The notes under the pieces were generated by a model. That model was not told the DNA's origin and did not search any database. It worked only from the letters and a program-made list of their open reading frames with translations. Positions 45,967 to 55,669 of a stretch of DNA of 58,536 nucleotides are shown piece by piece; the stretch's first letter is position 1, and every line of letters begins with the position of its first letter. A program made the translations under genes and the position numbers. The DNA is from Boletus sp. NGJ (Eukaryota > Basidiomycota > Agaricomycetes > Boletales > Boletaceae): assembly GCA_019096195.1 (NCBI GenBank), contig JAGTXK010000154.1:1-58536 (forward strand). Direction: 5' to 3'.

Positions 45967-46524
45967 TGTATATCTTTATTTTCCTTGCAATATACAATTT
46001 ATGATGTACCTTTTGTACGAGAGTGTTTTCATTAATCTATTTTAAAGGTTCTGGATTCAACCTATGGCATTTTTGAAGTTCCATGCATTCCGAGGTTCCA
46101 GATTCGGAATGCCCAGGCGGGGAACCTACTTGCCGCCTTTCTGGAACTGGGAATTTACACATACAATGAAGCAAGTTCCTTTGTGTCCATCTTCGTTATC
46201 TCAGATACTAAGAACATAATATGAGAATCTCTTTTCCCATAGTAAACTTATAAGTATATCAGCCTTTTCTGCACATCCCACACTGTAGTTGAGGTGATTT
46301 TTTATGTATCGTTATCCAATTTATTTGTATCATGGCCTTAGAAAGCTCCTGTCCTTTTATAGATCTTGGTGGACAGTGGATGATGTCCACTCAGGCCAAG
46401 GGACCGTGTGACGTAATCATTTACATAAGGTGGTTGCTTGTGGACATCGTACTCATTCTCGAGTGGCTTCAACATCATCGTACCATTTTCAACCACTATC
46501 TCCAACTACCGCTCCAAAGTCTCT
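45967..46524. other. Intergenic upstream of Zn-cluster copy B
   Basis: No gene is recognised in this 558-bp stretch. A decayed CCGGAA-type piece (TTCCGAGGTTCCAGATTCGG) lies near 46088-46110. Confidence 0.4.
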
Positions 46525-47846
46525 ATGAATCCGCAACGGGGAACAAATTCAGACGTCAACTTCGAGACACTACTGACCACGGTCCGTGTACAAGCTGCGC
46601 TGGACGTCATCCCTCGTCTCCTCGGGCCGAAGGAAGTCTGGGCACCATGGATGCGGGATAACTTGGACGACGAGCTAGTAAGTGACGGCTGTTTCTCATT
46701 CCATGTATGTATTGTTTACCTTTTCAGTCCAAACTCCCTCCGCCGAGTCCAGGTTCGCCACAACCTCGATTGCTGGGCAGCCTTAGCCGCATGCTGCTCC
46801 AACATTTTAGCAGCGGCATGAGAATAGATACTCTGTGCTTCCACGAGGTTAATGCTGACGATGTGATGGTCACACAGCCAGGTTACGTCGATCTACGTGT
46901 CGATAAGTTGCCTGAGTTAAACGGATCAGATGTCTGGTGGGAGACACTGCCGCCATCGAGTGAGTACTCATTCCATAATAATTTTTTTCTGAGAGCTGGG
47001 AATTTCATCCGGTTGTTCCAGTCATCTTTAACACTCCCAACGCATCGAGTCCCATTAGCACAATCGACCTCAATAACTCCAACCCTATGACTCCGCCACC
47101 ACCAGATTCCACCATCCGTGATGAATCAAATCCCGTTGGCACCAACAACATCAACACTCTAACCCCGCCCCCGCCAACTTCCACCCACCCCGGTACCCCC
47201 GGGAGTCCCTCAGAACCGCAGCCGAAAAGAAGAGCCCTGGAGGATCATTCGGAACAACGCCCCCTGAAAAAGAATAGAATGGATTACGTTCAAATCCCAT
47301 CCATCTCGAAAGACAGAACGGAAGGTCAGGCTGGCCCTTCCAAAGGGAAGGGGAGAGCTCAGGCAGATGTGCCTGTCGAGGATTCCCCAGTGGGTAATAT
47401 GCAAACAAAGAGCGTTTCTGCCTCATAACCTTACTCAGGTTTGTGATGCGTGCCGATCCCGTGAAGTGTCTTGCGAGTGGCCGAAAGGTGCCGATCCTTC
47501 CCGCCCCGGGAAGCACAAACGGGCATGTAACTCATGTGCCTCGCAAAAAATCAGATGCGAGATGGAAGGTGAGTGAAGGGAATGCGTTATTATTCTTTGC
47601 TGGCTTAATATGAACGCAGGCATCTTTTCAATTCGCCGCCCACGCGGAAAGTTGGCGGCATCCCGTCACTCGACACAGCGTCAAGAAAATGATCTCAGGC
47701 AGCGCGTCGTCGAGTTAAGCGAGCGCGTCGTGGCCATGGAGAAGGTCCACGCTTCTCATCAAGAAGAGAAGGACCAACTTGTCACCAGAATCGCACGGCT
47801 GGAGCTTCAGGTTAACCGGCTGAAGAAAGCCCCGCGGCAGCCATAG
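46525..47846 (+). CDS. Zn2Cys6-like cluster and coiled-coil protein, copy B
   Basis: ATG at 46525; exon 1 (46525-46677, 51 residues) ends MRDNLDDEL, and exon 2 starts at 46728 with SKLPPPSPGSPQPRLLGSL and contains LPELNGSDVWWETLPPS. A Pro/Ser-rich linker (TPPPPDST, TPPPPTSTHPGTPG) and a basic patch (PKRRALED, RPLKKNRM) follow. The zinc exon has CDACRSREVSCEWP and ACNSCASQKIRCEME; the final exon has RRPRGKLAASRHS and a long coiled coil (LRQRVVELSERVVAMEK, QLVTRIARLELQVNRLKK). Same order and splice pattern as the copy at 40826-42224, with a longer proline-rich linker. Probably a dimeric nuclear DNA-binding protein. Located just downstream of JmjC B. Confidence 0.77.
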
Positions 47847-48084
47847 CTACATATCCGTGTCCTGTTTACGTTGTGATGTACTTGGTGAATACATTGTATT
47901 TTATTTCACAACTTCGCATATAAACCGAGGTCCAAACAAAAAGGCTAACAGTCCTTTCATTACTTCGGCTTTTTGGGACCACACCAGAAAATCCCGGAAC
48001 TGATTCCGGCATGGCGCTGCCGGGATGTAGAGCTTACTCAAAAGTAACAGTCCCATCTTGGTTTCGAAGTATTGTGACAGAGAA
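47847..48084. other. Intergenic
   Basis: Downstream of Zn-cluster copy B. AT-rich start followed by a CCGGAA-like run (CCCGGAACTGATTCCGG) near 47992. Confidence 0.35.
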
Positions 48085-48265
48085 TATATCAATGGGCAGG
48101 GATTTCCCAGAAGTACAGTACATTAGCTAGTGGTAAATGACAATATTCGTTCATAATGAAGTTCGGAGGCATTCCGGGTTCAGCACTTCTGAACCTGGAA
48201 GTGGAACCACATGTTCCGAAGGTGCTTCCGGGATGTTCCCACGCCCTTCACTCAGTAGTTGTAGT
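48085..48265. mobile_element. Chimera of two TGACA element halves
   Basis: 48085-48137 is a reverse right end (GGGCAGGGATTTCCCAGAA) that runs into the complement of the intron-like segment and stops inside it. At 48138 a forward left end starts (TGACAATATTCG) and continues through the CCGGAA-rich half to about 48265. The junction lies inside the intron-like segment. Confidence 0.7.
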
Positions 48266-48589
48266 AAGTATATATATATTTCTACTGAAAATGTTTACTT
48301 GGTATCCATGGGGAGCGCAGTGATTATTACTTAGAGGCTCCAGAATTTTCCCGTTATCTCTGTTGTTGCTCTAGTAATACAATCATTCTCATGTAGTACA
48401 AAAGGGAAGGGATATAGTATACATTCACAGCATGATAGTAGAAAGGGTTTTGACACTGGGCAGCTCCCATTATAAGGGCAGGTAGAGATCTCATCAGCAA
48501 ACCACATATTTTACCACAGTCGTCACACATGTTACAGAATTATTACAGAAACTTACAGTATTACACTCACCACAGTCTCAAAGTGGCTG
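48266..48589. other. Intergenic
   Basis: No gene is recognised between the two repeat copies. Confidence 0.4.
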
Positions 48590-48775
48590 TGACAATATTC
48601 ATCCATAATCAGTTCCGAGCCATTCCGGGTCAGCACTTCCGAGCCCGGAAGTCTCATTCCGAAACAACATCCCGGAACCAGTGGTTCCGAGGGTACTTCC
48701 GGTACTTTCCCACGCACTTCCGCAGGTTCCGAGACTAGCATCTCGGAACTGCTCTGGAACTGTTCCCTATCCATC
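48590..48775 (+). mobile_element. TGACA element, left-half fragment
   Basis: Starts TGACAATATTCATCC and covers the CCGGAA-rich half to TGGAACTGTTCCC; the right half is missing. Confidence 0.7.
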
Positions 48776-49196
48776 TTACCCACGTTTGATGATCATCAAA
48801 TGGCTGAAGAAAATAAAAATGGAAGGCATGAAGCGAGTTGATTTCGTTCGTGGAAAGCAAGAATGGATGGGTTTGACTTCAGGTAAGGATGGGATGCGGC
48901 GCTTGAGAACGGGATAAGTGGTTTTGATATATATACCTTCTTCACGCCTGAGTTATTTCATCAGCTATCTTGATTTCCCCTTTCTTTCCTCCCTCGTCTC
49001 ATGGATACGTTATGAAATCACGATCTCTATTCTCACGTACAAGATTTGGAGCACAACTTTCCAACGTCCGTGCCCGTGAAGGCATTGTTCTCCGAACTAC
49101 GAACGTTTTCATATCATCTAGGCAATATGTTGCAACACAATGTAAGCATCTCCTTAACAACCCCCTTCTGCCCGGTCACCTTCTGCAAGCTATGCA
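48776..49196. other. Intergenic
   Basis: No gene is recognised downstream of the LRR-like gene on the minus strand. Confidence 0.4.
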
Positions 49197-50108
49197 TCAG
49201 CGTTGTCGATCCCTGTCAGGTGTACACCAGCCAGGCCACTTTATATCCGCAGTGAATCCACACAACCTTGGCACGTCCTCCAACCACAATTCAACTACCG
49301 GCACCCGCGCCTCCTCTGAGGTGCTGTGAGCGACGAACATTTTCGACCTTCGAGCCAGCATAAACTCACTCGCCACATCTCCGCCGATCCTCAGTTCTCG
49401 CAAACTAGGCATCTTGTCCACCACGACATCCAGCGCCCTCTCTGTACGTCCGATGACGAGGTTGCCCCATTGTGGAAATGGTGCCAATGCGACGTCCTGA
49501 ACGGTCGAGTACACCACGTTCTGAGAAATAGAGAGCAGGAAGACGAGAAGCCCAACGTTGGTAATGCCCTCGATCCTATGCAGCACCACCCGTTCGAGCG
49601 TCCTCGCAGATGACGCAAAGAGATGCACGAGGTCCTTGTCGTTCACGTGTGACTGGCTGATCGTGAGTTGTGTCAGCCTGCATGCCGGCGGTCGCAGCGC
49701 AAATCGCCATATGCAGGTGGTCCTGGAGTAGAGGTGATGCAACTTGAGGGATTTCAGTGCTGGCCATCGTGCCATGCAACGTGCCAGCTGGACGACGCTG
49801 AGCATGCGCGTCGTGTCGTCTATCCAATGACGCTTGAGAAACCTCCCGATCGGTCTTTCCTCTGCCTGCCCGATGGATGACGTGTGCACGTCACGGAGTG
49901 CATGGAGCGCTGTGAACAGCGCGTGTGCTTGAGTTGGATCCAGCTGTCCGAGGTGTATACACTCCAGGTTCTTTGTGGTGCGAAGGATCGCTATCAGAGT
50001 GGCCGTGAACCGAGTTGGGTTCTTGCGTCGGGGAAAGCTGAAGATGTCCTGCCAATCATCCGACGATCCAAAGTTGTTCGTAGTGAGGTGTCGGAAGGTG
50101 TAGCCCAT
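49197..50108 (-). CDS. Leucine-rich-repeat-like protein (F-box/LRR type?)
   Basis: Intronless frame from the ATG at 50108 (MGYTFRHLTTNNF) to 49197, 303 residues. Several spaced hydrophobic segments have the LRR rhythm: LECIHLGQL, LKSLKLHHLYS, LTQLTISQSHVND, LERVVLHRIEGITN, LRELRIGGDV. No F-box is visible at the N-terminus, so this is either an LRR-only relative or a gene truncated at its 5' end. LRR surfaces bind proteins; in basidiomycetes many such genes are orphan F-box/LRR relatives. Moderate confidence in the fold, none in the partner. Confidence 0.6.
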   Translation of the reverse strand: MGYTFRHLTTNNFGSSDDWQDIFSFPRRKNPTRFTATLIAILRTTKNLECIHLGQLDPTQAHALFTALHALRDVHTSSIGQAEERPIGRFLKRHWIDDTTRMLSVVQLARCMARWPALKSLKLHHLYSRTTCIWRFALRPPACRLTQLTISQSHVNDKDLVHLFASSARTLERVVLHRIEGITNVGLLVFLLSISQNVVYSTVQDVALAPFPQWGNLVIGRTERALDVVVDKMPSLRELRIGGDVASEFMLARRSKMFVAHSTSEEARVPVVELWLEDVPRLCGFTADIKWPGWCTPDRDRQR

Positions 50109-50176
50109 TCAAACCTCTGCCAATGATGCACTATTTATGCTTTGTCGTCACCCCTTACATTGTTTTACGACTGATC

Positions 50177-50793
50177 ATGCAGGACCTCAATATATCCTCG
50201 TTCGTCAGCGCGTACAACACCATGGTTGCAAGTAGCGATGTCGGCGATTCGATCCACATGAACGAAGATGACGACGATGAGGCCGATTTAATCAACCACA
50301 AGACCACCCTCTCCTTCAGGGGGCTTGCAATGCACGAGCAAGAGAGTATAGAAGTGGCCGCGAGAGTGCTCGCTTCCTTCCAGAATTATAAACAGCCCGA
50401 ACCTGGAAGTGAGGTACGTAATGCCAGTGTATTCAGGTTGGCTAATAGCTCATAAGTCCGCAGGGGCCACGTCCTAGGCCTCAACTCGCCATCAAGGGTC
50501 CGTGTGTTAGTGTGTTAGTGTTGTATTCTCATCGCAGAGCTGATACATGATTCTATGCCTAGCCTCAGACTAATGGTAGTGCAAGTGGAAGCTCGAAGAA
50601 CAGCGGCGCAAGTGGGAGCTCGACCAGTGTCCCAAACGAGAAGAGTCTTGGCAATACGGGTGCCAGTACTTCAAGGGCCCCGACAAAGAAGACAGGTCAT
50701 TCCAAGAGGAAGTCAGTCAGTGGAGCCAAAGAGTCGACCTATAGGCCGGAAGATCGATATCCATTCGATCGAAATCTCATGCAAGATAATTAA
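50177..50793 (+). CDS. Small protein with acidic N-terminus and Ser/Gly/Lys-rich tail
   Basis: The probable ATG is at 50177 (MQDLNISSFVSAYN), although an in-frame ATG at 50123 would add a hydrophobic leader. Exon 1 contains an acidic run (EDDDDEADL) and TTLSFRGLAMHEQESIEVAARVL. After two short GT-AG introns, the last exon encodes NGSASGSSKNSGASGSSTS, then TKKTGHSKRKSVSGAK, ending RNLMQDN before TAA near 50793. Low-complexity, probably disordered tail with a basic patch. Family not recognised. Confidence 0.5.
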
Positions 50794-51518
50794 GCGCGTT
50801 GGCCCCTGCAAGCTAATTGTTTCTGTCTCACAACGCAAACCCACGATGCATCTGCGATCAACGGTGTTTTTTGGTAACATATTTGTGCTATTTCTTGTAG
50901 CCTGCTCGCCAATGTACGTGTCTAAGTTGGAATGTATACGTATCGTTTTGTGCTGCATACATCCTATCGGTGTGAATTAAGTGCAGTGCTGAAGGATCAG
51001 AAAGTGATAAGGGGGGGTAATAAATAGATGCCGGGACACTGTCCAGACGTGGATGGAGCGCTATTGTACAGCTCAGAGGACGCGCCTGAATAATGTTGAC
51101 GACATTGCAGTAGGAGTGTCTGTGATGTTAGATCACAGTGTCGAAAATGTCCATATCAGCGTCAGAGGGGACACTAGTTCGCATTGGTGGACGCTGGGCT
51201 ACAATAACCATGACAATAGTGCGAAGCGTTACAGACGCTCTCGATTATTGAGTTTACTCTTTGCTGCGTTTGCCTCATTTGGACGGACTGGTCACCAGTC
51301 TAACACGCAGGTGCGCGCAGGCGAGAGCGACGGTCGACGGTGCCCAAAACGGGTGAGGAATCCCAAGTCACGCGCGATCGCGAGCGATGTGGACCAATCC
51401 GAGCGCGTAAGAAGTATCTAAATGTTTTGAATCTTGATCTGGCTGTAGCCGGATCCCACGATCTCCACTTCCACTGTCGCGATGTAACGCAGTCTAGACT
51501 CCAACCATTTATCTGCGC
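50794..51518. other. Intergenic, no supported gene
   Basis: An open frame from 51053 (MERYCTAQRT) exists but shows no family resemblance and no splice-linked exons. Confidence 0.35.
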
Positions 51519-52427
51519 AATGCCCCCTTGTGAACACACTCATTTGTTGTATAGGTCGCTAACTCCGATTGGTTGTCGAGCTATGCTGGGGAAGGCAGTC
51601 ACGGTACGTTTCTTCTCGCAGGGTCGACTCGACGGTCCGCTGAGCACTTAAGTTTACAGGTCGCGTACTAATTGCAACAGACTGCCACACTGGCGAAGCA
51701 GTGGCATTGAAAACAGAGTGCGGGGTCAAGCGCACTCGCATTGAATATCGAGTATACCGCAAGCTAGGATCTACTCCCGGAATTCCTCGGTGTTACGGGG
51801 CCTATACGCTTCAAGGCCACGGCGTCATCGTACTGGAATGTCTCGGCACTACCCTCCAAACTCTCATGCGTGACGGATGCGGAGTTGTTCCTATTGAAAA
51901 GGTCCATGAAATTGGTCGAGCAATGGTATTGATCGCCTCTGCATCACGCCATTACTAGTAACAAACTTAGCTCCATTCCTTTAGGTCCAAACTTTACAGG
52001 CTGTCCACGACAAAGGCTTCGTCCACAGGGACGTGAAACCGGATAACGTAATGCTTCTGCCGAATGGTGAATTGCGACCGCATCTAGTTGACTTTGGATG
52101 TGCAAAATACTTCCGAGAGTCGGAGGAAGGACACAGATCCTTCAGTGCTGTTGGGATGCGTGAGTTGATCGCCCTAAAGCCACACATTGCTCACTTTTGA
52201 TTGCTCTCTTAGGTTACGCCCGACGGGATGACATGCTGTCCCTCGCATACATGCTAATCTACCTTGCATATGGAACTCTTCTGTGGTATCACTGCAAAGA
52301 TGCCAAGGAATGTTTGAAACGAAAGCAAGGTTTCCAACTTTCGCAGCTCAGCCCGCCGTTGCCCTCGGCGTTGGAGTCATTCTTTATCTGTGCCCAGAGT
52401 CTCAAGTGCGTCTCCCTATGTGGATAG
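51519..52427 (+). CDS. CK1-like protein kinase, shortened activation region
   Basis: Multi-exon gene; the 5' end is unresolved. The exon ending at 51603 supplies AGEGSHG, which splices to RVLIATDCHTGEAVALKTE to give a perfect GxGxxGxV loop and the ATP-binding Lys. Next are IEYRVYRKLG, GIPRCYGAY and IVLECLGTTLQTLM, typical casein kinase 1 features. After an intron come VQTLQAVHDKGFVHRDVKPDNVML (HRD) and HLVDFGCAKYF (DFG). The next junction gives AVGMRYARRDDMLSLAYMLIYL, where CK1 kinases normally have about 20 more residues, so the P+1 region is shortened. The C-terminal part ends early. Either a small divergent kinase or a decaying copy. Confidence 0.6.
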
Positions 52428-52747
52428 AGGGGTAGGGAGTGGTTAAGTGAGGTGACTTTGGTGAATGGTTACCAAACATTTGCTATTTATGGGAGATCAT
52501 CCCCAGGTAGCTGAGTTTACCACTCGATTAGCCGAAATTATGTACAAGCATGTTTTCAGCATGCCCTGCCTGATTTAGATGTTTGCTGATCCATGGTAAT
52601 ATCGGAATGTCGTTATGGTGTCCTTCGTGGGAATTTAGACACTAATACCCCTTGCTATTGGACAGGGACTTGTGATCTATTGTGAAAGTACAAGAGGTGT
52701 AATCTACTCGTGTTTCATCCAATTGTGAATGGTGTGACAATGTGTAT
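52428..52747. other. Spacer between kinase and copia remnant
   Basis: No gene is recognised. It may contain decayed copia pol sequence, but no motif is readable. Confidence 0.35.
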
Positions 52748-53100
52748 AGGTGGCTATGTGACAGGCAGTGGCTCGCACTCATCTATTGTCCTACGAGCGA
52801 AATGACCGCCGATATTCTCACTAAAGCCCTACCTCGTCAGCCGCACCTTCTCCACACCAAAGGACTCGGCCTCCACTCGGCTTGAGGGGGAGTGTTGGAG
52901 GATAACGACCGCCCATTAGGGTAAACATGCACAAGCCAAGCTCGGCCTTGGGCGGCATTAGATTCGGCTTATACATCTGAGTCGTCCATTTGCAATAGCG
53001 CGATAGTATATAGGTCGGCCTGTACTGAGGGGATTAAATAATTGAAGTCATCGTCCCCGGCCCTCACAAGGGGCTCTGTTTGTCTGTTCTAAGTCACCTC
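52748..53100 (+). mobile_element. Ty1/copia remnant: pol end, polypurine tract and 3' LTR start
   Basis: 52748-52885 encodes the end of a copia polyprotein (LALIYCPTSEMTADILTKALP, then HTKGLGLHSA and a stop). It is followed directly by the purine tract GAGGGGGAG and, from 52893, TGTTGGAGGATAAC, which looks like the start of a 3' LTR. No upstream gag or pol and no 5' LTR is visible, so this is a truncated relic. The LTR's end was not located; it may extend past 53100. Confidence 0.75.
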
Positions 53101-53365
53101 ACGCATTTCTCGTCTTACGAGAATCTTCACTAAGAAGGAAACAGAACGGGCGGTGGAGAGGTTGCGGTTTGAGGCAAGGCGGCTACTAGTCGCGGTTGAA
53201 CACAGATCCGCAAATGCGGCCATCGGCCCTTGTAAGTAACTTAGCCGGTTCCGGAGTGTGATATAGTAGTCACCTAATAGTTCCGGTTACTACTTGCACC
53301 AACCAACCCCATACGCGAGGCAACTTGGACGCTAACTCCATAACTTCACTCCGCAGTAAAGGTTT

Positions 53366-53735
53366 TGACAATATTCATCCATGATCACATTCCGAACCAT
53401 TCCGGTTCCGTCACTTCTGAACCCGGAAGTGCCATCCCGGAACCACATCCCGGAACCACAGATTCCGAAGGTGCTTCCGACATTTTCCCATGCCCTTCCG
53501 CAGGTTCCGAGACTATTTATTACGGTTAGACTTTCATTATTTCTTAGCCAATACTTACATATATTACATGCTTCTTTCGGACCCATTCACACAACGTTAC
53601 ACATAACATAATACGAGTATACCTTCACCCATAGTATATATAGTCTTCACTCACTGACACACACCTCAGTCGTTTCCGCCCTCTTAGGCAGCGGCTGAGT
53701 CTTGGGCATTCCTGCCCTTTTCATTTGGGTCGGTG
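53366..53735 (+). mobile_element. TGACA element, intronless
   Basis: Starts TGACAATATTCATCC; order of blocks as usual; intronless junction GGCTGAG/TCTTGGG at 53699/53700. The right end after CCTGCCCTTTTCAT is not intact. Confidence 0.7.
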
Positions 53736-53930
53736 GAGAATGCAACGAGTGGTGAGGGCGAGTGGGATGAGGACAAGCGATAGGTGGTGGCACGAAGGAA
53801 AGAAAAGTGCCGCTTAGTGTCACTTGTCTGAAGACCTCACGCTGTGGCTTTGCTCGTGCCTTGCTGTGTCACAATGTGACAATTAAGGTCATAGTCTATC
53901 AAAAAAGCGTAGTGAATTAGTGAAAGTGTA

Positions 53931-54287
53931 TGACGGTATTCACCCATAATCAAGTTCGGAGTTATTCCGGACTCTTCACTTCCGAGCTTGTAAAACAATC
54001 CCGGAACCACGGGTTCCTTTCCTGCGCCAGTTCCGAACTCGGAATGGGCTTTATTTCACTTGGACTTTTCATCGTTCCTTAGCTGATACTTGCCACACAC
54101 GTTACACGCTTCGTTCCGACCTGTTCACACATAACATAACATAAATATATAGTCTACTCACCGACACACCTCAGCCGTTTCTGCTCTCTTAGGCAGTGGC
54201 TGAAGTGGGTCTCTTTTTACCTATCATTCACTTGTAGCTAATGTACTGTAGTCCTGGGCAATTCCTGCCTGTTCATAGATTCTGTCA
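53931..54287 (+). mobile_element. TGACA element with intron-like segment
   Basis: Starts TGACGGTATTC and ends TTCTGTCA at 54287. The 47-bp segment is at 54205-54251 (GTGGGTC...GCTAATG...CTGTAG). The left flank GTGTA and right flank CATTG do not match. Confidence 0.75.
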
Positions 54288-54960
54288 CATTGAGGGTAAT
54301 CTAGTTAACCCAGGGTTATCAAATCCACTAAAAATCATAGGATAGGTAATGTGAGTGCCAGGAATGGGCGTGGCATCAAGAGAGATGGTTCAAAGGTGGT
54401 CTGGAGGTGGAGGTGATGGCGGTGGCGGAATTGATAGGGTAGGTTGTGTGAGTGCCAGGAACCAGCGCGGCATCGAAATGCGCTCGCTATGTCGTGATGG
54501 ATGATCGGGATGTAATTTTGGGAGGTTGGAGGGTTGGAAGTCATCGAGGGCGGTCTGGTCCACCCAATGCTTATCTAAGGTGCCGAAAAGGATAGGATAG
54601 GTTTTGTGAGGGCCAGGAACAGATGCGGCGTCGAAACAACCGCGCTACGTTGAGATAAAAGGTCCCGAGGTGATTTGGAGGAAAAGGAGGGTGGGCGGGG
54701 AAAACAATAGGATAGGTGCTGTGAGTGCCAGTAGTGAGCGCAGCGTCGGTAACCGACAGAAAGAGGAAGGTTCATGAACATCGACTTGACTGGATGGAAG
54801 ATACAGGCCGTGTGCAATACACACTGTATGCAAATAAAACCAACATACAGAGGCCAGAAGATGCCTGAGACGTGAAGCAACAGCGTACAAACATCTATGG
54901 CCGCCAGACCCTCTTGAAATACAATATGGAACCATTCCTGCATCGTGCAGAAGTGAGTCA
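54288..54960 (+). repeat. Four degenerate tandem units (GTGAGTGCCAGG type)
   Basis: Units begin at about 54341, 54433, 54591 and 54711 with GATAGGT followed by TGTGAGTGCC, then GCG-rich sequence ending GGCATC or GGCGTCG. Spacing is irregular (92, 158 and 120 bp). No gene is recognised over this stretch. Confidence 0.65.
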
Positions 54961-55039
54961 GAACACTATCCCCGCTTGCTCACACTCTATAGACACAGAG
55001 TAGACAGATTTGATTCAGGTTCGTACAGCAGTGCACATA

Positions 55040-55669
55040 CTACTCCATATCCATCCCGACTGTCCCATCCGTGCGAGTCACCTGAACCCGAATTTTCCTC
55101 GCATGGCAGGCCTCCTCAATTACCTGCACATGCACTTCTTCCTCCTTTATACTCCTCTCCAATAGCTCCTTCCAGGGATACTTCATATACCTGCCAGCGA
55201 AGTGTACCTCAACAACCTGCAGCCTCGGAAGATGGTTGATGAGGCGGGCGATGTCGATGGAGATGGGGAATGGCTCTGCTGTTTGCATATTGGAGAACCA
55301 GCCATGGGTGTATCGCATCACGTCAATGCGGAGGTGGCGCACACTTGTGAGGTGTGCGAGTGGGGGACACCGTGTCATATACATTGCGAGGTCCTGGATG
55401 CTTCTCCAGTACACGATAAAGCGATGGTGATCGCAGGGGCAGTTTTCAATAGGGATGGGAGTGTAGTCAGGGCATTCGTCCTCGGATGTTGTGAACATGA
55501 AAGACTTTTTCTCTTGGCGGGCCTCACATATAACATCCTTGACCTGTCGGTTTACTCCATACAAGTTTCCAACACTCTTGATGTCCAGGAAGTCTGCAAT
55601 AAATACAAGAATTTCGTTTGGGAGGCTGAGAAGGCCAGAGTGGAAGGGGAACACGGTGGAAGGGCTCAT
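55040..55669 (-). CDS. F-box protein
   Basis: Likely ATG at 55669 (MSPSTVFPFHSGLL); an open stretch continues upstream without a Met in good context. LSLPNEILVFIADFL then DIKSVGNLYGVNRQVKDV is a clear F-box, the Skp1-binding part of SCF ubiquitin ligases. Downstream it has scattered LRR-like or fold-uncertain segments (LTSVRHLRIDVMRY, LPRLQVVEVHFAG) and a charged tail. Uninterrupted to the stop at 55040. F-box genes with variable C-termini are abundant in Agaricomycetes, and the target cannot be told. No partner gene is adjacent. Confidence 0.75.
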   Translation of the reverse strand: MSPSTVFPFHSGLLSLPNEILVFIADFLDIKSVGNLYGVNRQVKDVICEARQEKKSFMFTTSEDECPDYTPIPIENCPCDHHRFIVYWRSIQDLAMYMTRCPPLAHLTSVRHLRIDVMRYTHGWFSNMQTAEPFPISIDIARLINHLPRLQVVEVHFAGRYMKYPWKELLERSIKEEEVHVQVIEEACHARKIRVQVTRTDGTVGMDME

